Source of the DNA: Phycisphaerales bacterium
Lineage (GTDB): Bacteria > Planctomycetota > Phycisphaerae > Phycisphaerales > UBA1924
DNA length: 46,430 nt
Direction of reading: 5' to 3'
Assembly: GCA_029260315.1 (NCBI GenBank)
Contig: JAJDDM010000168.1
Span: forward strand, 1 to 46,430
Shown: positions 18,832-27,393 of the stretch, one piece after another
Position numbering within the stretch: the first letter of the stretch is position 1
Layout: every line of letters starts with the position of its first letter
Made by a program: the position numbers and the translations under genes
The notes under the pieces: model-generated
What the model saw: the letters and a program-made list of their open reading frames with translations, nothing else
Told to the model about the DNA's origin: nothing
Databases searched by the model: none

Positions 18832-19359
18832 CCCAGCCTCCTCGCACCACACCCACCGACCTGGGGCGCACCGCCGCTCGGCGCGCCTCCGGCCCTGCCC
18901 TGGATCAGGTCATTGTGCGGCCGGATGGGCGGTTTGGGAAGTGATCCGCGGCGCTTGTGAGACGGTCCTGCTGCGAATCCGGCGTGCGCGTCATCGTCAG
19001 CGCGACGCGAGCTTGGACACCGAGTGTCCAAGCTCGCATGTGCGGCTCCGCCCTATGCCCCCGCCACTCCAGCCTCTCCTCACCCGGCCTCCGAGCTTCG
19101 TCCAGCGGCAACACGAGATGCGCCCCGACGAACGCCGACAATGTCTTCTTCGCCACCGCATACCAGCTCTCGCTCCGTCAGGCGCCCCGCAGCCCACCCT
19201 GGTTCGGCGCGCCTCGCGCCCACCGACGGCCGGCATTTCATCGCTCGTACGCCTCAGTCTGCTCTCCTCGGGACTCGCGCCCACCACTCCGGATAGACTC
19301 GGACCGATCGGTGGCGTGGGACTCATCGTCGCGATTCGGAAGCACTTGGGCTTCGACCC
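18832..19359 (+). promoter_or_regulatory. Divergent intergenic region between the two defence operons
   Basis: These 528 bases separate the minus-strand restriction operon from the plus-strand helicase operon, so both promoters should lie here. Open frames on both strands read as Ser/Arg/Pro-rich noise without family resemblance, and I call no gene. Visible structures are a 14-base perfect inverted repeat (19007-19037) and a GATAGACT (19292-19299) that could be a -10-like element about 60 bases upstream of the helicase start; the same octamer occurs at 2086-2093 upstream of the TPR gene. No convincing -35 is seen at standard spacing for either. Confidence 0.45.
19007..19037. repeat. Perfect 14-base inverted repeat (hairpin or operator)
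   Basis: Arms GCGAGCTTGGACAC and GTGTCCAAGCTCGC are perfect complements around a three-base CGA spacer. It sits in the divergent promoter region. There is no T-tract on either side, so a simple intrinsic terminator is unlikely. The inner GGACAC-N3-GTGTCC recurs at 36214-36228. A dimeric repressor site is plausible; a tRNA-like origin was considered and rejected. Confidence 0.7.
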
Positions 19360-22300
19360 ATGATTCGAGACCACCTGTTCCCACACCTACGCGAGCCAAC
19401 TTCCATCTCGAACCGCCCGCAGTCGATGCCATCGCCTGAGTCTCCAAGCCTCTCCGACTCCGTGCTCGCAGAGCTTGCGGCGAGCTCCCGTGGGCTTACC
19501 GAGAGCGAACTCAGTCGTCGGCTGGGTTGCGGACGACGCGACCTGAGGGCAGCTCTTCGGCAGCTCGGTCGTGAACAGCGTGTCACGGCGCAGGGCGGCC
19601 GCCATCGGGTTCATGATCCGTCTGCAGCTGCGCCTTTGCGCAGCGGCCCGGTGCGCGTGGTGGCCCCCCCAACCGGGCTCGACATCCTGAGGCGGCTGTG
19701 TGCCTTCCATGCCGACGTCATGTTCGAGATCGCGGCGAGCGAACTCGCGATCGACGTCCCCGATGCGCGCCTCGAGCAGCAGATCACCGCGCCTGTCGAT
19801 TGGTACCGACTTGGGCGTCAGCCGCTCGGGATCCTCAGGAATCACCTCCCATCCGGGATCGGGACCGGCGTGGAGAAGCGGACGACCTTCTGCGGTCCGA
19901 TCCACGTCACCCAGCGTCGGGTGGCGGGTCACCAGTCGTTGGTCGCGCTCCCCATCTTCCTCGTGCACACCACGTCAAGGCGTGAAGCGAACCAGATCGA
20001 GTTCACGATGGACGGCGACGTCCGGGTCAACATGGCCTGGCTCGATGCGCTGTTCGGCCGCGAGGCCGAAGAAGCCCGTGACGACATCCTGATTCGACTG
20101 GGCGTCGTCCGGGAAGATGCGGACCACCGACTGACCACTGTGGGCATCCGCAATCTCGCGGATTGCTGGCAGGCACTCAGGGATCTTGTGCCCGAGTTCG
20201 GGTGGATTGAGGCTCGCGAGCTGCACACGCCCTCCCTTCCCGTCAGATTCGGCGCCCAAGCACCCGAGGGGATCCACCCGTGCATCCTTGCGCTCGACGA
20301 GGATCTACCGGGCTTCACCAAGGGCCTCATCACCGATCTGCGTGAGATCGCGAAGGCCAGCGATGACGAGCTGGGGCGCAGCGCTCTGGTTTCGCTGCTC
20401 TCGCCCGACGACGTCCCCCACCCGCGAACGGGAGCCAACACCGACAGTCCCGTCCTTGCAGAGCAATCCATGCTCAATGCAAGCCAGCAGGACGTCGTCA
20501 AGTCCGCCTTGTCCCAACCGCTGACGGTCGTTCAGGGGCCACCCGGAACGGGCAAGAGCACCGTCGTCCGCAGCAGTCTCCTGTCGCTTGGTGTCAACGG
20601 TTCGACCGCACTCTTCGGCAGCATGAACCACAAGGCCGTGGACGCCGTCGTGAAGCCCATGATCCCCCCTTACGCGGACCGCCCGCTCGTGGCGGATCTG
20701 CGAGAGAACGGGCGGTGGACTGAGAGGCTGCTGGAAAACCTCGGCGCCGACAGCAGCCACCAGGACGTCGACCTGGTGCATCTCCGCGCCGGGCTCGCGG
20801 GGTTCGAGGACACTGTCGACGAAGCACTCGAAGCGACACGGCGGCTGCTCCGCGACGGCGACCAGCTGGTCGAGGAGACAACGGAGCGTGACCGGCTTGC
20901 CGCAGAGCATCCTGACTGGCAGGAGTGGATCCACCAGATCGAGATCCCAGTCCCGCACGAGACTCTGCGGGCGTGGCTTGAATCAAGCGAACCCGGGTCT
21001 CCCCTGATCAGGCGGGCGGTCGCGGTATGGCACCTCTGGCGGCTCTTCCACCGCCTCCGCCAGCAGTGGCCAGGCGAGGAGTCGCCTTCCCGCGAGGATC
21101 TCGTCCACGTCGTCGCCTGGAAGCGGTCCGATCACGCCGCGCAGGTCCTGGAGGCTCGGATCCGAGGGAGCGACAGTCTCGACGAGTTGAGCGAGGCGAC
21201 CGCCGAGGCGACCGCCGCGAAGGCGGAACTGGTCAGCGAGGCCCTACCATCACTGCCTGCCGCATGGGCCTCGAGCATCCGTAACGAGACCCAGGCCCTC
21301 AGTGCCCTCAGTGCCGCTACGGGGGGAGCCGGGCAAGCCGGTAAACGGCGGGCTCAGGAGGCAGAGCACACCCAACTGCGAACCTTGCTCCCCGGGCTCC
21401 CGCTCTGGGCCATCACGAGCCTCTCGGTGCATCGCGAGGTCCCTCGCGTCGCGGGCGCCTTCGACCTCGCCATCATCGATGAAGCCGGGCAATGCCACGC
21501 GGCCTCCGCACTCCCGATCCTCTTTCGTGCCAAGCGGGCGATGTTCGTCGGGGATCCCCAGCAGCTCCGGCCGATCGCCAACATCGCTGCTCACAAGGAG
21601 GAGGTCTTCCGGACGCGCCACGGCCTCGAGCAAGCGCGCTTCAGTCGCTTCATGTTCGGTCGCCGCTCGGCCTACGATCTCGCGCACGACGCACTCCTCG
21701 AACGCGGAGGCCAGGCTCACCTCCTCCGTGAGCACTATCGCTGCCACCCCACCATCGCGGAGTTCTTCAACCGGAGCTTCTATGACGGAAGACTCCTGGT
21801 TCGGACTTCGGTCCAGGAGACTCGCCTTGCGAATCCTGGCATCATCTGGACCGACCTCCCGGGAGGCTCGACGACCGTCGGATCCAGTCGTTGGCACCCT
21901 CCCCAGGTGGCCGCCATCGTCGATGAACTACGCCAGTTGGCAGACAACGGATTCGACGGGTCCGTCGGCGTTGTCACTCCCTTCCGCGAGCACGCCAAGC
22001 GCATCCGCGATGCAGCACATCGTGAGCTAGGCGCGCGCCAAATTGACCGCTGGAGTTTCATCTCCGACACAGCGGACGGGTTCCAGGGCGGTGAGCGCGA
22101 CGTGATCTTCTTCGGGCTCGTCGGGGGCGGTGATACGGATTCTGCTACACCGCCCTTCTACATGCGTGAGCACAACCGGTTCAACGTGGCCGTCAGCCGT
22201 GCTCGCATCCAGCTCCACGTGTTCGGCAACAAGGCGTGGGCCCGCAGCTGCCCCGTCCCAGTGCTGAGCGAACTCGTCCTGGCGGCGGAAGCGGCCGAGA

Positions 22301-22650
22301 CTGTCCAGCATCGTGATGTGCGCACCGACCTGATTGGCCCGGTCTGGGAGCCCAGACTTGCGGAGGAAATGCGGCGCGCCGGGCTTGAGTTCCACCAGCA
22401 GTATCCGACTTGCGGGTTCTTCCTCGACTTCGCGTTCCACCTGCCGTCGGGAGGGAAGGTCGATGTCGAGGTGGACGGAGAAGCCTATCATCGCGATCGG
22501 GATGGGAATCTCCGCGCTGAAGATGTGAGGAGGGACCTGGTGCTCCGCGCGAACGGGTGGCGCGTGAAGCGCTTCTGGGTCTACGAACTGAGGGAGGACA
22601 TGGGGTCATGCATCCAGCAGATCAAGTCGCTCATGGAGATGGACCCTTGA
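19360..22650 (+). CDS. UPF1-like SF1 helicase with C-terminal Vsr/DUF559-like nuclease domain
   Basis: This encodes 1096 residues. The ATG at 19360 is used; an ATG at 19426 is equally possible, as neither has a clear ribosome site. Residues about 32-85 resemble a winged helix ('L-T-E-S-E-L-S-R-R-L-G-C-G-R-R-D-L-R-A-A'). The helicase is SF1B: Walker A 393-400 (G-P-P-G-T-G-K-S), DEAG at 707-710 ('I-I-D-E-A-G-Q-C'), 'V-G-D-P-Q-Q-L-R-P-I', 'E-H-Y-R-C-H-P', 'D-G-F-Q-G-G-E-R-D-V' and 'N-V-A-V-S-R-A-R'. The segment between motifs I and II is long and helical. The last ~90 residues look like a Vsr/DUF559 nuclease ('V-D-V-E-V-D-G-x-x-Y-H', Asp1035/Glu1037, then 'R-R-D-L-V-L-R-A-N-G-W-R-V'). It heads a five-gene overlapping operon. 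Confidence 0.88.
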   Translation: MIRDHLFPHLREPTSISNRPQSMPSPESPSLSDSVLAELAASSRGLTESELSRRLGCGRRDLRAALRQLGREQRVTAQGGRHRVHDPSAAAPLRSGPVRVVAPPTGLDILRRLCAFHADVMFEIAASELAIDVPDARLEQQITAPVDWYRLGRQPLGILRNHLPSGIGTGVEKRTTFCGPIHVTQRRVAGHQSLVALPIFLVHTTSRREANQIEFTMDGDVRVNMAWLDALFGREAEEARDDILIRLGVVREDADHRLTTVGIRNLADCWQALRDLVPEFGWIEARELHTPSLPVRFGAQAPEGIHPCILALDEDLPGFTKGLITDLREIAKASDDELGRSALVSLLSPDDVPHPRTGANTDSPVLAEQSMLNASQQDVVKSALSQPLTVVQGPPGTGKSTVVRSSLLSLGVNGSTALFGSMNHKAVDAVVKPMIPPYADRPLVADLRENGRWTERLLENLGADSSHQDVDLVHLRAGLAGFEDTVDEALEATRRLLRDGDQLVEETTERDRLAAEHPDWQEWIHQIEIPVPHETLRAWLESSEPGSPLIRRAVAVWHLWRLFHRLRQQWPGEESPSREDLVHVVAWKRSDHAAQVLEARIRGSDSLDELSEATAEATAAKAELVSEALPSLPAAWASSIRNETQALSALSAATGGAGQAGKRRAQEAEHTQLRTLLPGLPLWAITSLSVHREVPRVAGAFDLAIIDEAGQCHAASALPILFRAKRAMFVGDPQQLRPIANIAAHKEEVFRTRHGLEQARFSRFMFGRRSAYDLAHDALLERGGQAHLLREHYRCHPTIAEFFNRSFYDGRLLVRTSVQETRLANPGIIWTDLPGGSTTVGSSRWHPPQVAAIVDELRQLADNGFDGSVGVVTPFREHAKRIRDAAHRELGARQIDRWSFISDTADGFQGGERDVIFFGLVGGGDTDSATPPFYMREHNRFNVAVSRARIQLHVFGNKAWARSCPVPVLSELVLAAEAAETVQHRDVRTDLIGPVWEPRLAEEMRRAGLEFHQQYPTCGFFLDFAFHLPSGGKVDVEVDGEAYHRDRDGNLRAEDVRRDLVLRANGWRVKRFWVYELREDMGSCIQQIKSLMEMDP

Positions 22651-23882
22651 CCACGCGACGGAGAAAACCCGCCCCGCTTGAGTCCGGGGTCTCGTCGCGG
22701 TTCATGGTGTTCATGGCAGCCATGTTCCTGGGCGCCCTCACTGGCCAGGCCCTGAGCCTCTGGGCACTCGTCGGGTTTCACGACGAGAAGGCCGTCTGGG
22801 AAGCGAAGGCGGATCTCCGGGAAGCGTTGCGCATCGAAGTCGCTCGGCTCGAAGACGAGTCTGTTCAGTCACGCGCCTCCGCTTCCAGCGCGACGGCTGC
22901 ACGGGACGAGGCGCAGAAGGAGCTGTCTACAGTCAAGGCTCAGCTGGTTTCGGAACGAGCGCGTGTCGTGGCGGCACAAGACACCTCCGCCCGCGCGGCT
23001 GAGGAGACGACGCAGTTGCTAGCCCGGGCCGAGGTCATCAGAGCCGAGATCGACGCTGAACGAAGCCGGAAGCAACAGTTCCTTCAGGACAACAGGTCGC
23101 TTGCGGCACAGAACACGGAACTCTCCGACAGCAACACGGAGATCCGATTCACAAATGCGAGCCTGCGCGAGGAGGAGAAGCGACTCGACCAGCAGTTTGC
23201 CGACAAGAAGGCGAGGCAGGCCGAAGAGCTCCAAGATCAGAAGGCCGCAGTGGAAGTCGATCTGAAGGAGCTGAAGGAACAGCTCTCCCCACTGAAGGCA
23301 GAGCATGACCAGCTCGCCCAAGCAGTCGCCCGGCTCGAAGCGCAAGTGGAAGGATCCCAGGCGCTGCTCGCGATGCTGGAGCCACGGGCGACGGAGCTGC
23401 GGACCTATCTCGAACAGGGCGAGACCCGGCACGCCGGCCTCGTCGCGGTGATCGATGCCAAGGCTGCCGAACGTGAAGATCTAACGATCAGTGTGGGTGC
23501 ACTGCGCGACGAGGAGCGCGATCTCTCCGACGAACTTGCCGACCTACGCCGTACTCACTCGCAGCAGATCGTGGATGGCGCGAAGCTCGAAGTGCAGGCA
23601 GAGAACCTGTCTACCGAAGTACGAGATCTGAATTCCGAGAAGAGAAAGTTGGAGTCAGAGCTCGTGACACAGGAGGCCCGCCGGACGGCGCTGGCACAGC
23701 AAGTGGCCGCTGCGAGCGCGCAGAAGGACGCCCTCGAACTGTCGCTCAGCGATCTCATCACGCGTGCTGATGATCTGCAGTCGGGCTTGTTGACCAATCT
23801 CCAAAAACTGGCCGAAGCGGTCGCCGACGCGGTCAAGCGGGTCCAACCGCCCATCACTGAATCAGAAGAGGGAGGCGCCTGA
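22647..23882 (+). CDS. Membrane-anchored coiled-coil protein
   Basis: This encodes 411 residues. I place the start at the TTG at 22647, which overlaps the helicase stop (TTGA) and has GGAG about eight bases upstream; in-frame ATG 22608 and the longer frame would overlap the helicase further. Residues 19-43 are a single hydrophobic helix ('F-M-V-F-M-A-A-M-F-L-G-A-L'), preceded by a basic stretch (T-T-R-R-R-K), so the N-terminus is probably cytoplasmic. The rest, about 48-385, is an almost unbroken Glu/Ala/Leu/Gln/Arg heptad-type coiled coil with no enzymatic motif. It is not recognisable by family. Its stop overlaps the next start, and the next protein also has a membrane helix plus coiled coil, so the two may assemble together. 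Confidence 0.75.
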   Translation: MTTRRRKPAPLESGVSSRFMVFMAAMFLGALTGQALSLWALVGFHDEKAVWEAKADLREALRIEVARLEDESVQSRASASSATAARDEAQKELSTVKAQLVSERARVVAAQDTSARAAEETTQLLARAEVIRAEIDAERSRKQQFLQDNRSLAAQNTELSDSNTEIRFTNASLREEEKRLDQQFADKKARQAEELQDQKAAVEVDLKELKEQLSPLKAEHDQLAQAVARLEAQVEGSQALLAMLEPRATELRTYLEQGETRHAGLVAVIDAKAAEREDLTISVGALRDEERDLSDELADLRRTHSQQIVDGAKLEVQAENLSTEVRDLNSEKRKLESELVTQEARRTALAQQVAAASAQKDALELSLSDLITRADDLQSGLLTNLQKLAEAVADAVKRVQPPITESEEGGA

Positions 23883-25792
23883 TGCCCTGGGACAGCCTGC
23901 TGTACCTTTCGATCCTCGGGCCGGTGCTGACGATCCCTCTCCTGGTCACCGTGACCGGCCTTGGGCTCCGGTATCGACGCGAGCTTCCGAAGCTCCCCAT
24001 CAAGGAGAGCATCGAGGCGCTCAAGCTCGAGCGAGAGGAGCAGGAAGCGCGACTCGGCGCCCTGCAAGATCAGCATGCCGAGGCCTGCGAGGCGATCCGC
24101 GAAGGCGAGCGCATGCAGGAGTGGCTCGAGAAGCACAGGCCGATGATCGAGCAGAGCCAGCGAGAGATGGCTGACGCTCAGGAGTTGCAGCGCAAGGCCG
24201 AGGTCGAACGCGACAGGGCAGTCGACGCACTCGAATCAGCCGGGAAGGACTTGGCGAGCGGGCAGGAGGCGCTCAGCGCCGTGAACCAGGAACTGAGTGC
24301 GCGGAAGATCCACCTGGCCGAGACCATGGCGCGGCTCGAGCGCGCCGAAAACGACCTTGCCGACTACAAGGCCAAGCGAGAGGAACTCGACAGCCTGAAT
24401 GCCGCGCTCCCGGGTCTTCGAGAGCAGACACGCCAGCTCGAGCAGACGTCGGCAGAGCTGGCCGGCGATACGAAGGCCTTGGAAGACGAGCTCATCCCGC
24501 TGCGAGAGGAGCATGCGACGCTCAAGGGAGAGCTGGGCGGAATGCTCAAGCAACGCGACACGCTTGCCTCCTCGATTCACGACCTTCGCCGAGCGCACTC
24601 CGCCGCCGGCGGATTCGACGAAGACCACGACCCCTGTGAGGATCTTTGGGACCCGTACTTCACGGAGCGCATCCCAACCGGTGACGCGGCACACGAGCAG
24701 GAGCGCCTGGAAGCCATGCAGCAGGCACTCGACTCAGCACACATCCGGATGCCAAAGCGAACGCTCTACGCATTCCATACCGCGCTGAAGATCCAGGGCA
24801 TCAGCCCGCTCACGGTCCTGGCAGGTATCAGCGGCACAGGCAAGAGCCTGCTGCCTCGACTCTACGCGAAGTGCATGGGGATGCACTTCCTCAACCTCCC
24901 GGTCCAACCCGGATGGAACTCTCCTCAGGACCTGTTCGGCTTCTACAACTACATCGAGCATAAGTTCAAGGCGACGCCGCTCGCGCGTGCCATGGTTCAG
25001 TTTGACCAGTTCAGTCGCACGGAGTGGGGTCTTGGCGACGACAAGCCAGCACTCGGTGACCAGGTCCTGATGGTGTTGCTCGACGAGATGAACCTCGCTC
25101 GCGTTGAATACTACTTCTCCGAGCTGTTGAGTCGGCTGGAGACCCGGCGATCGATCGATCCGAACGACCGCAAGGAGCGACAGAAGGTCGCCATCCCGCT
25201 GGAAATCGGTCATGGGCACCTGGGGCGCACGGCCCTGTCCATCTACCCGGGCGAGAACGTCTTGTTCGCGGGCACGATGAACGAGGACGAATCGACAATG
25301 TCTCTTTCCGACAAAGTGCTCGACCGCGCGACGGTCCTGCGATTCGGACGGCCAGCGAAGATCATCGAGAGTCAGCCAGACCTCTCGGCGATTGCAGAGA
25401 GCAGGCCGCTCGGGATCAGCACATGGCGAGGGTGGCAGGCAGGGACTGAGGTCTTGCACGAAGCACACGATGCGCTACGCCAACTCGGTGAGGTCATGTC
25501 GCTCGCCGGCAGCCCCTTCGGCCATCGCGTCGCGCAGGGCATGGTCCGCTACGTGGCCAACTACCCCGACCCCAGCCGTGATGGCCAGCTGCGCGCCGTC
25601 GCCGACCAGATCGAGCAGAAGATCCTGCCAAAGCTGCGCGGCAAGGAACTCGCTCTCATCGACGAGGCGCTCCGCAAGCTGGAGTCCGTCGTCGGCAACT
25701 TACAGGACCCACAGCTCGTCGAGGCGATGCAGGCCGGGCACAACGAGGCGGACGGCTCGTTCATCTGGATGGGCCTCGATCGCAGAGCCTGA
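23882..25792 (+). CDS. Membrane-anchored coiled-coil McrB-like AAA+ ATPase
   Basis: This encodes 636 residues. A GGAGG precedes the ATG, which overlaps the previous stop (TGATG). Residues 5-29 are a membrane helix, and about 40-245 a long coiled coil. The C-terminal half is an AAA+ domain of the McrB/MoxR (AAA_5) type: Walker A 315-322 (G-I-S-G-T-G-K-S), 'W-N-S-P-Q-D-L-F-G-F-Y-N' downstream, Walker B 'V-L-L-D-E-M-N-L-A-R-V-E-Y-Y' (Asp401/Glu402) and sensor-like 'A-G-T-M-N-E-D-E-S-T-M-S-L-S-D-K-V-L-D-R-A'. The McrB signature N-x-x-D reads N-E-D-E (467-470), ending in Glu, so nucleotide preference (GTP or ATP) is uncertain. McrB proteins form hexamers that power a McrC nuclease; the next gene encodes a McrC-like partner. 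Confidence 0.85.
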   Translation: MPWDSLLYLSILGPVLTIPLLVTVTGLGLRYRRELPKLPIKESIEALKLEREEQEARLGALQDQHAEACEAIREGERMQEWLEKHRPMIEQSQREMADAQELQRKAEVERDRAVDALESAGKDLASGQEALSAVNQELSARKIHLAETMARLERAENDLADYKAKREELDSLNAALPGLREQTRQLEQTSAELAGDTKALEDELIPLREEHATLKGELGGMLKQRDTLASSIHDLRRAHSAAGGFDEDHDPCEDLWDPYFTERIPTGDAAHEQERLEAMQQALDSAHIRMPKRTLYAFHTALKIQGISPLTVLAGISGTGKSLLPRLYAKCMGMHFLNLPVQPGWNSPQDLFGFYNYIEHKFKATPLARAMVQFDQFSRTEWGLGDDKPALGDQVLMVLLDEMNLARVEYYFSELLSRLETRRSIDPNDRKERQKVAIPLEIGHGHLGRTALSIYPGENVLFAGTMNEDESTMSLSDKVLDRATVLRFGRPAKIIESQPDLSAIAESRPLGISTWRGWQAGTEVLHEAHDALRQLGEVMSLAGSPFGHRVAQGMVRYVANYPDPSRDGQLRAVADQIEQKILPKLRGKELALIDEALRKLESVVGNLQDPQLVEAMQAGHNEADGSFIWMGLDRRA

Positions 25793-27393
25793 TGTCGTTC
25801 CGGGTCGTAACGTCGCCTTGGGCCATGTTCTCCGGTGAGGAGGGCGTCGATCTACGCTCGGATGACGCGGTACTTCGTACAGCCGGCGTGATGCCTCGGC
25901 TGATCGGACCGGACCCGAGGGGCCTCACCTGGAACAAGGGCAGGCCGGTCCTGGCCTCTTGGTGCGGAGATGATCAGGACTCGCAATGGGACCTCCCCCT
26001 GCTCACTACGGCTGGGGTGCAGTCGATTCACGCCGTCCGTTCTCGCTGCGAGGTCACGCAAGTCGAACTAGAGGGCCTGCCCGACCGGTCCCCCGAAGCC
26101 CTGCGCGATACTGACAATCGAGAGCAGTGGTTGCTTTGGCAGCTCCAGCGCTATGCCGAACTCGCTTCGATGGACATCTCCATGTCGGAGATCCACGATC
26201 TCGAGGCGAAGCTACCCTTCGGTGCGCGACGGTCCTGGCGGACGGTAGCCGGACTCTTGCAGATGGGCGGTGACGAGTCCGCGGAGCTTTCCTTGATCGT
26301 GCGCTTCGCGAAGCGGACGCGACTCCTGCACGCGTTGCGCGCCATTGAGCGCGGACCTCGAACAGTGCTCGAACGCAAGCACACTCGGCAGAAGATCTCA
26401 CGCGTCCAGGAGATGGATTCGACGACACTCCGTGCGTATTCGCGAGCCCCTGGGCGTAGTGCTGCGGAAAAGGCTGGCTCGGAGCAGGAACTGCTGGCCG
26501 TCGTCAGGGCCGACACGGTTGACCTCGCTGAGAATCGCGTGTTGTTCTGGTGCGCTAGGCGGATGGCACGCATGGCAGCCGCCTACTGCCAGCGCAATAG
26601 GGCATGGGCTGGGAGCCAACGCGTGACGCTGGTGCGCCAACTCGGCCGACTCTGTCGCCAGGTGCTCACCAGCCCGAGGCTTGAGGGGGTGAGAGAGTTG
26701 CCTCATCACCTGAGCACGCCGACCTACTGCCTCCAGTTCGAACCCCGCTACAGGAAGGTATGGCGCGCCTATCGAGAGTTGCGCCGGCAGGAGCGACTGG
26801 TCGACGACGCCTGGCGATGGCATCCACATCTTTGGGGCACGACGGCGCGGCTGCTCATGGCGTCGATGCTCAGCGAGCTCGAAGGCTGGCATGAGATCGG
26901 CCTTTCGACGCCCTACTTCCGGACGGAGGGCATGTGCGGGGAGTGGACCTGCGGTCCTTCGACCCCTGGGCCGTTCGCGTCCCCCTTCGGCAAGTGCGAG
27001 GTGTTCGACTTCAGGGATCGGTCGTCTGCCGAAGCACTGAGGATGTGCGGCGTCCCTGAAGCCGTCTTGAGGTCTGGCGCAGATTGGGCCCTGGCATGGC
27101 CAGAATCAAAGCGACTCGCCCTGGCCTGGACTGCCGTCGCTTCGGTTGATACGGCAACCGAACTCGAGACGCACCACCTGTCCGCGCGGCTGCGAGCAGT
27201 CAATGCCTCAGGCCGGTGGACTTGCTGGGGGCTCATCCTCCTTGCCGAGCCCGCCGTGGATGCCGCAGCATCCGACTGGGTGGCGGCGCGAGACAACCTC
27301 ACAGTGCTGAGGTTCCCAGAAGACATCCATCTCCACTGGTCTGACCTGTGTGCCGGCCTCGAGCTGGGCATTGGAGAACTCCACGGTGCCTGA
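25792..27393 (+). CDS. DUF2357/McrC-like partner protein
   Basis: This encodes 533 residues, with the ATG overlapping the previous stop (TGATG). The order after an McrB-like ATPase and the segment 'D-T-V-D-L-A-E-N-R-V-L-F-W' (from residue 244), followed by a basic helical region and 'F-E-P-R-Y-R-K-V-W-R-A-Y-R-E-L-R', are typical of DUF2357/McrC-type N-terminal and middle regions. I do not see the D...E-x-K nuclease site that McrC proteins carry near the C-terminus; the C-terminal part is Trp/Ala-rich and unfamiliar. It may bridge the ATPase to a nuclease supplied by another gene, such as the helicase's C-terminal domain. The identity is inferred from context plus weak motifs. Confidence 0.55.
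   Translation: MSFRVVTSPWAMFSGEEGVDLRSDDAVLRTAGVMPRLIGPDPRGLTWNKGRPVLASWCGDDQDSQWDLPLLTTAGVQSIHAVRSRCEVTQVELEGLPDRSPEALRDTDNREQWLLWQLQRYAELASMDISMSEIHDLEAKLPFGARRSWRTVAGLLQMGGDESAELSLIVRFAKRTRLLHALRAIERGPRTVLERKHTRQKISRVQEMDSTTLRAYSRAPGRSAAEKAGSEQELLAVVRADTVDLAENRVLFWCARRMARMAAAYCQRNRAWAGSQRVTLVRQLGRLCRQVLTSPRLEGVRELPHHLSTPTYCLQFEPRYRKVWRAYRELRRQERLVDDAWRWHPHLWGTTARLLMASMLSELEGWHEIGLSTPYFRTEGMCGEWTCGPSTPGPFASPFGKCEVFDFRDRSSAEALRMCGVPEAVLRSGADWALAWPESKRLALAWTAVASVDTATELETHHLSARLRAVNASGRWTCWGLILLAEPAVDAAASDWVAARDNLTVLRFPEDIHLHWSDLCAGLELGIGELHGA

Noticed and set aside
19007..19037. tRNA or tRNA remnant as an integration site
   Set aside because: The hairpin has a 14-base stem and three-base loop, and no T-loop (GTTCRANYC), acceptor stem or D-loop surrounds it.
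18905..19156. Small open frames in the divergent intergenic region on both strands
   Set aside because: Ser/Arg/Pro-rich with no family match and no ribosome site; they resemble commonly mis-annotated intergenic frames.
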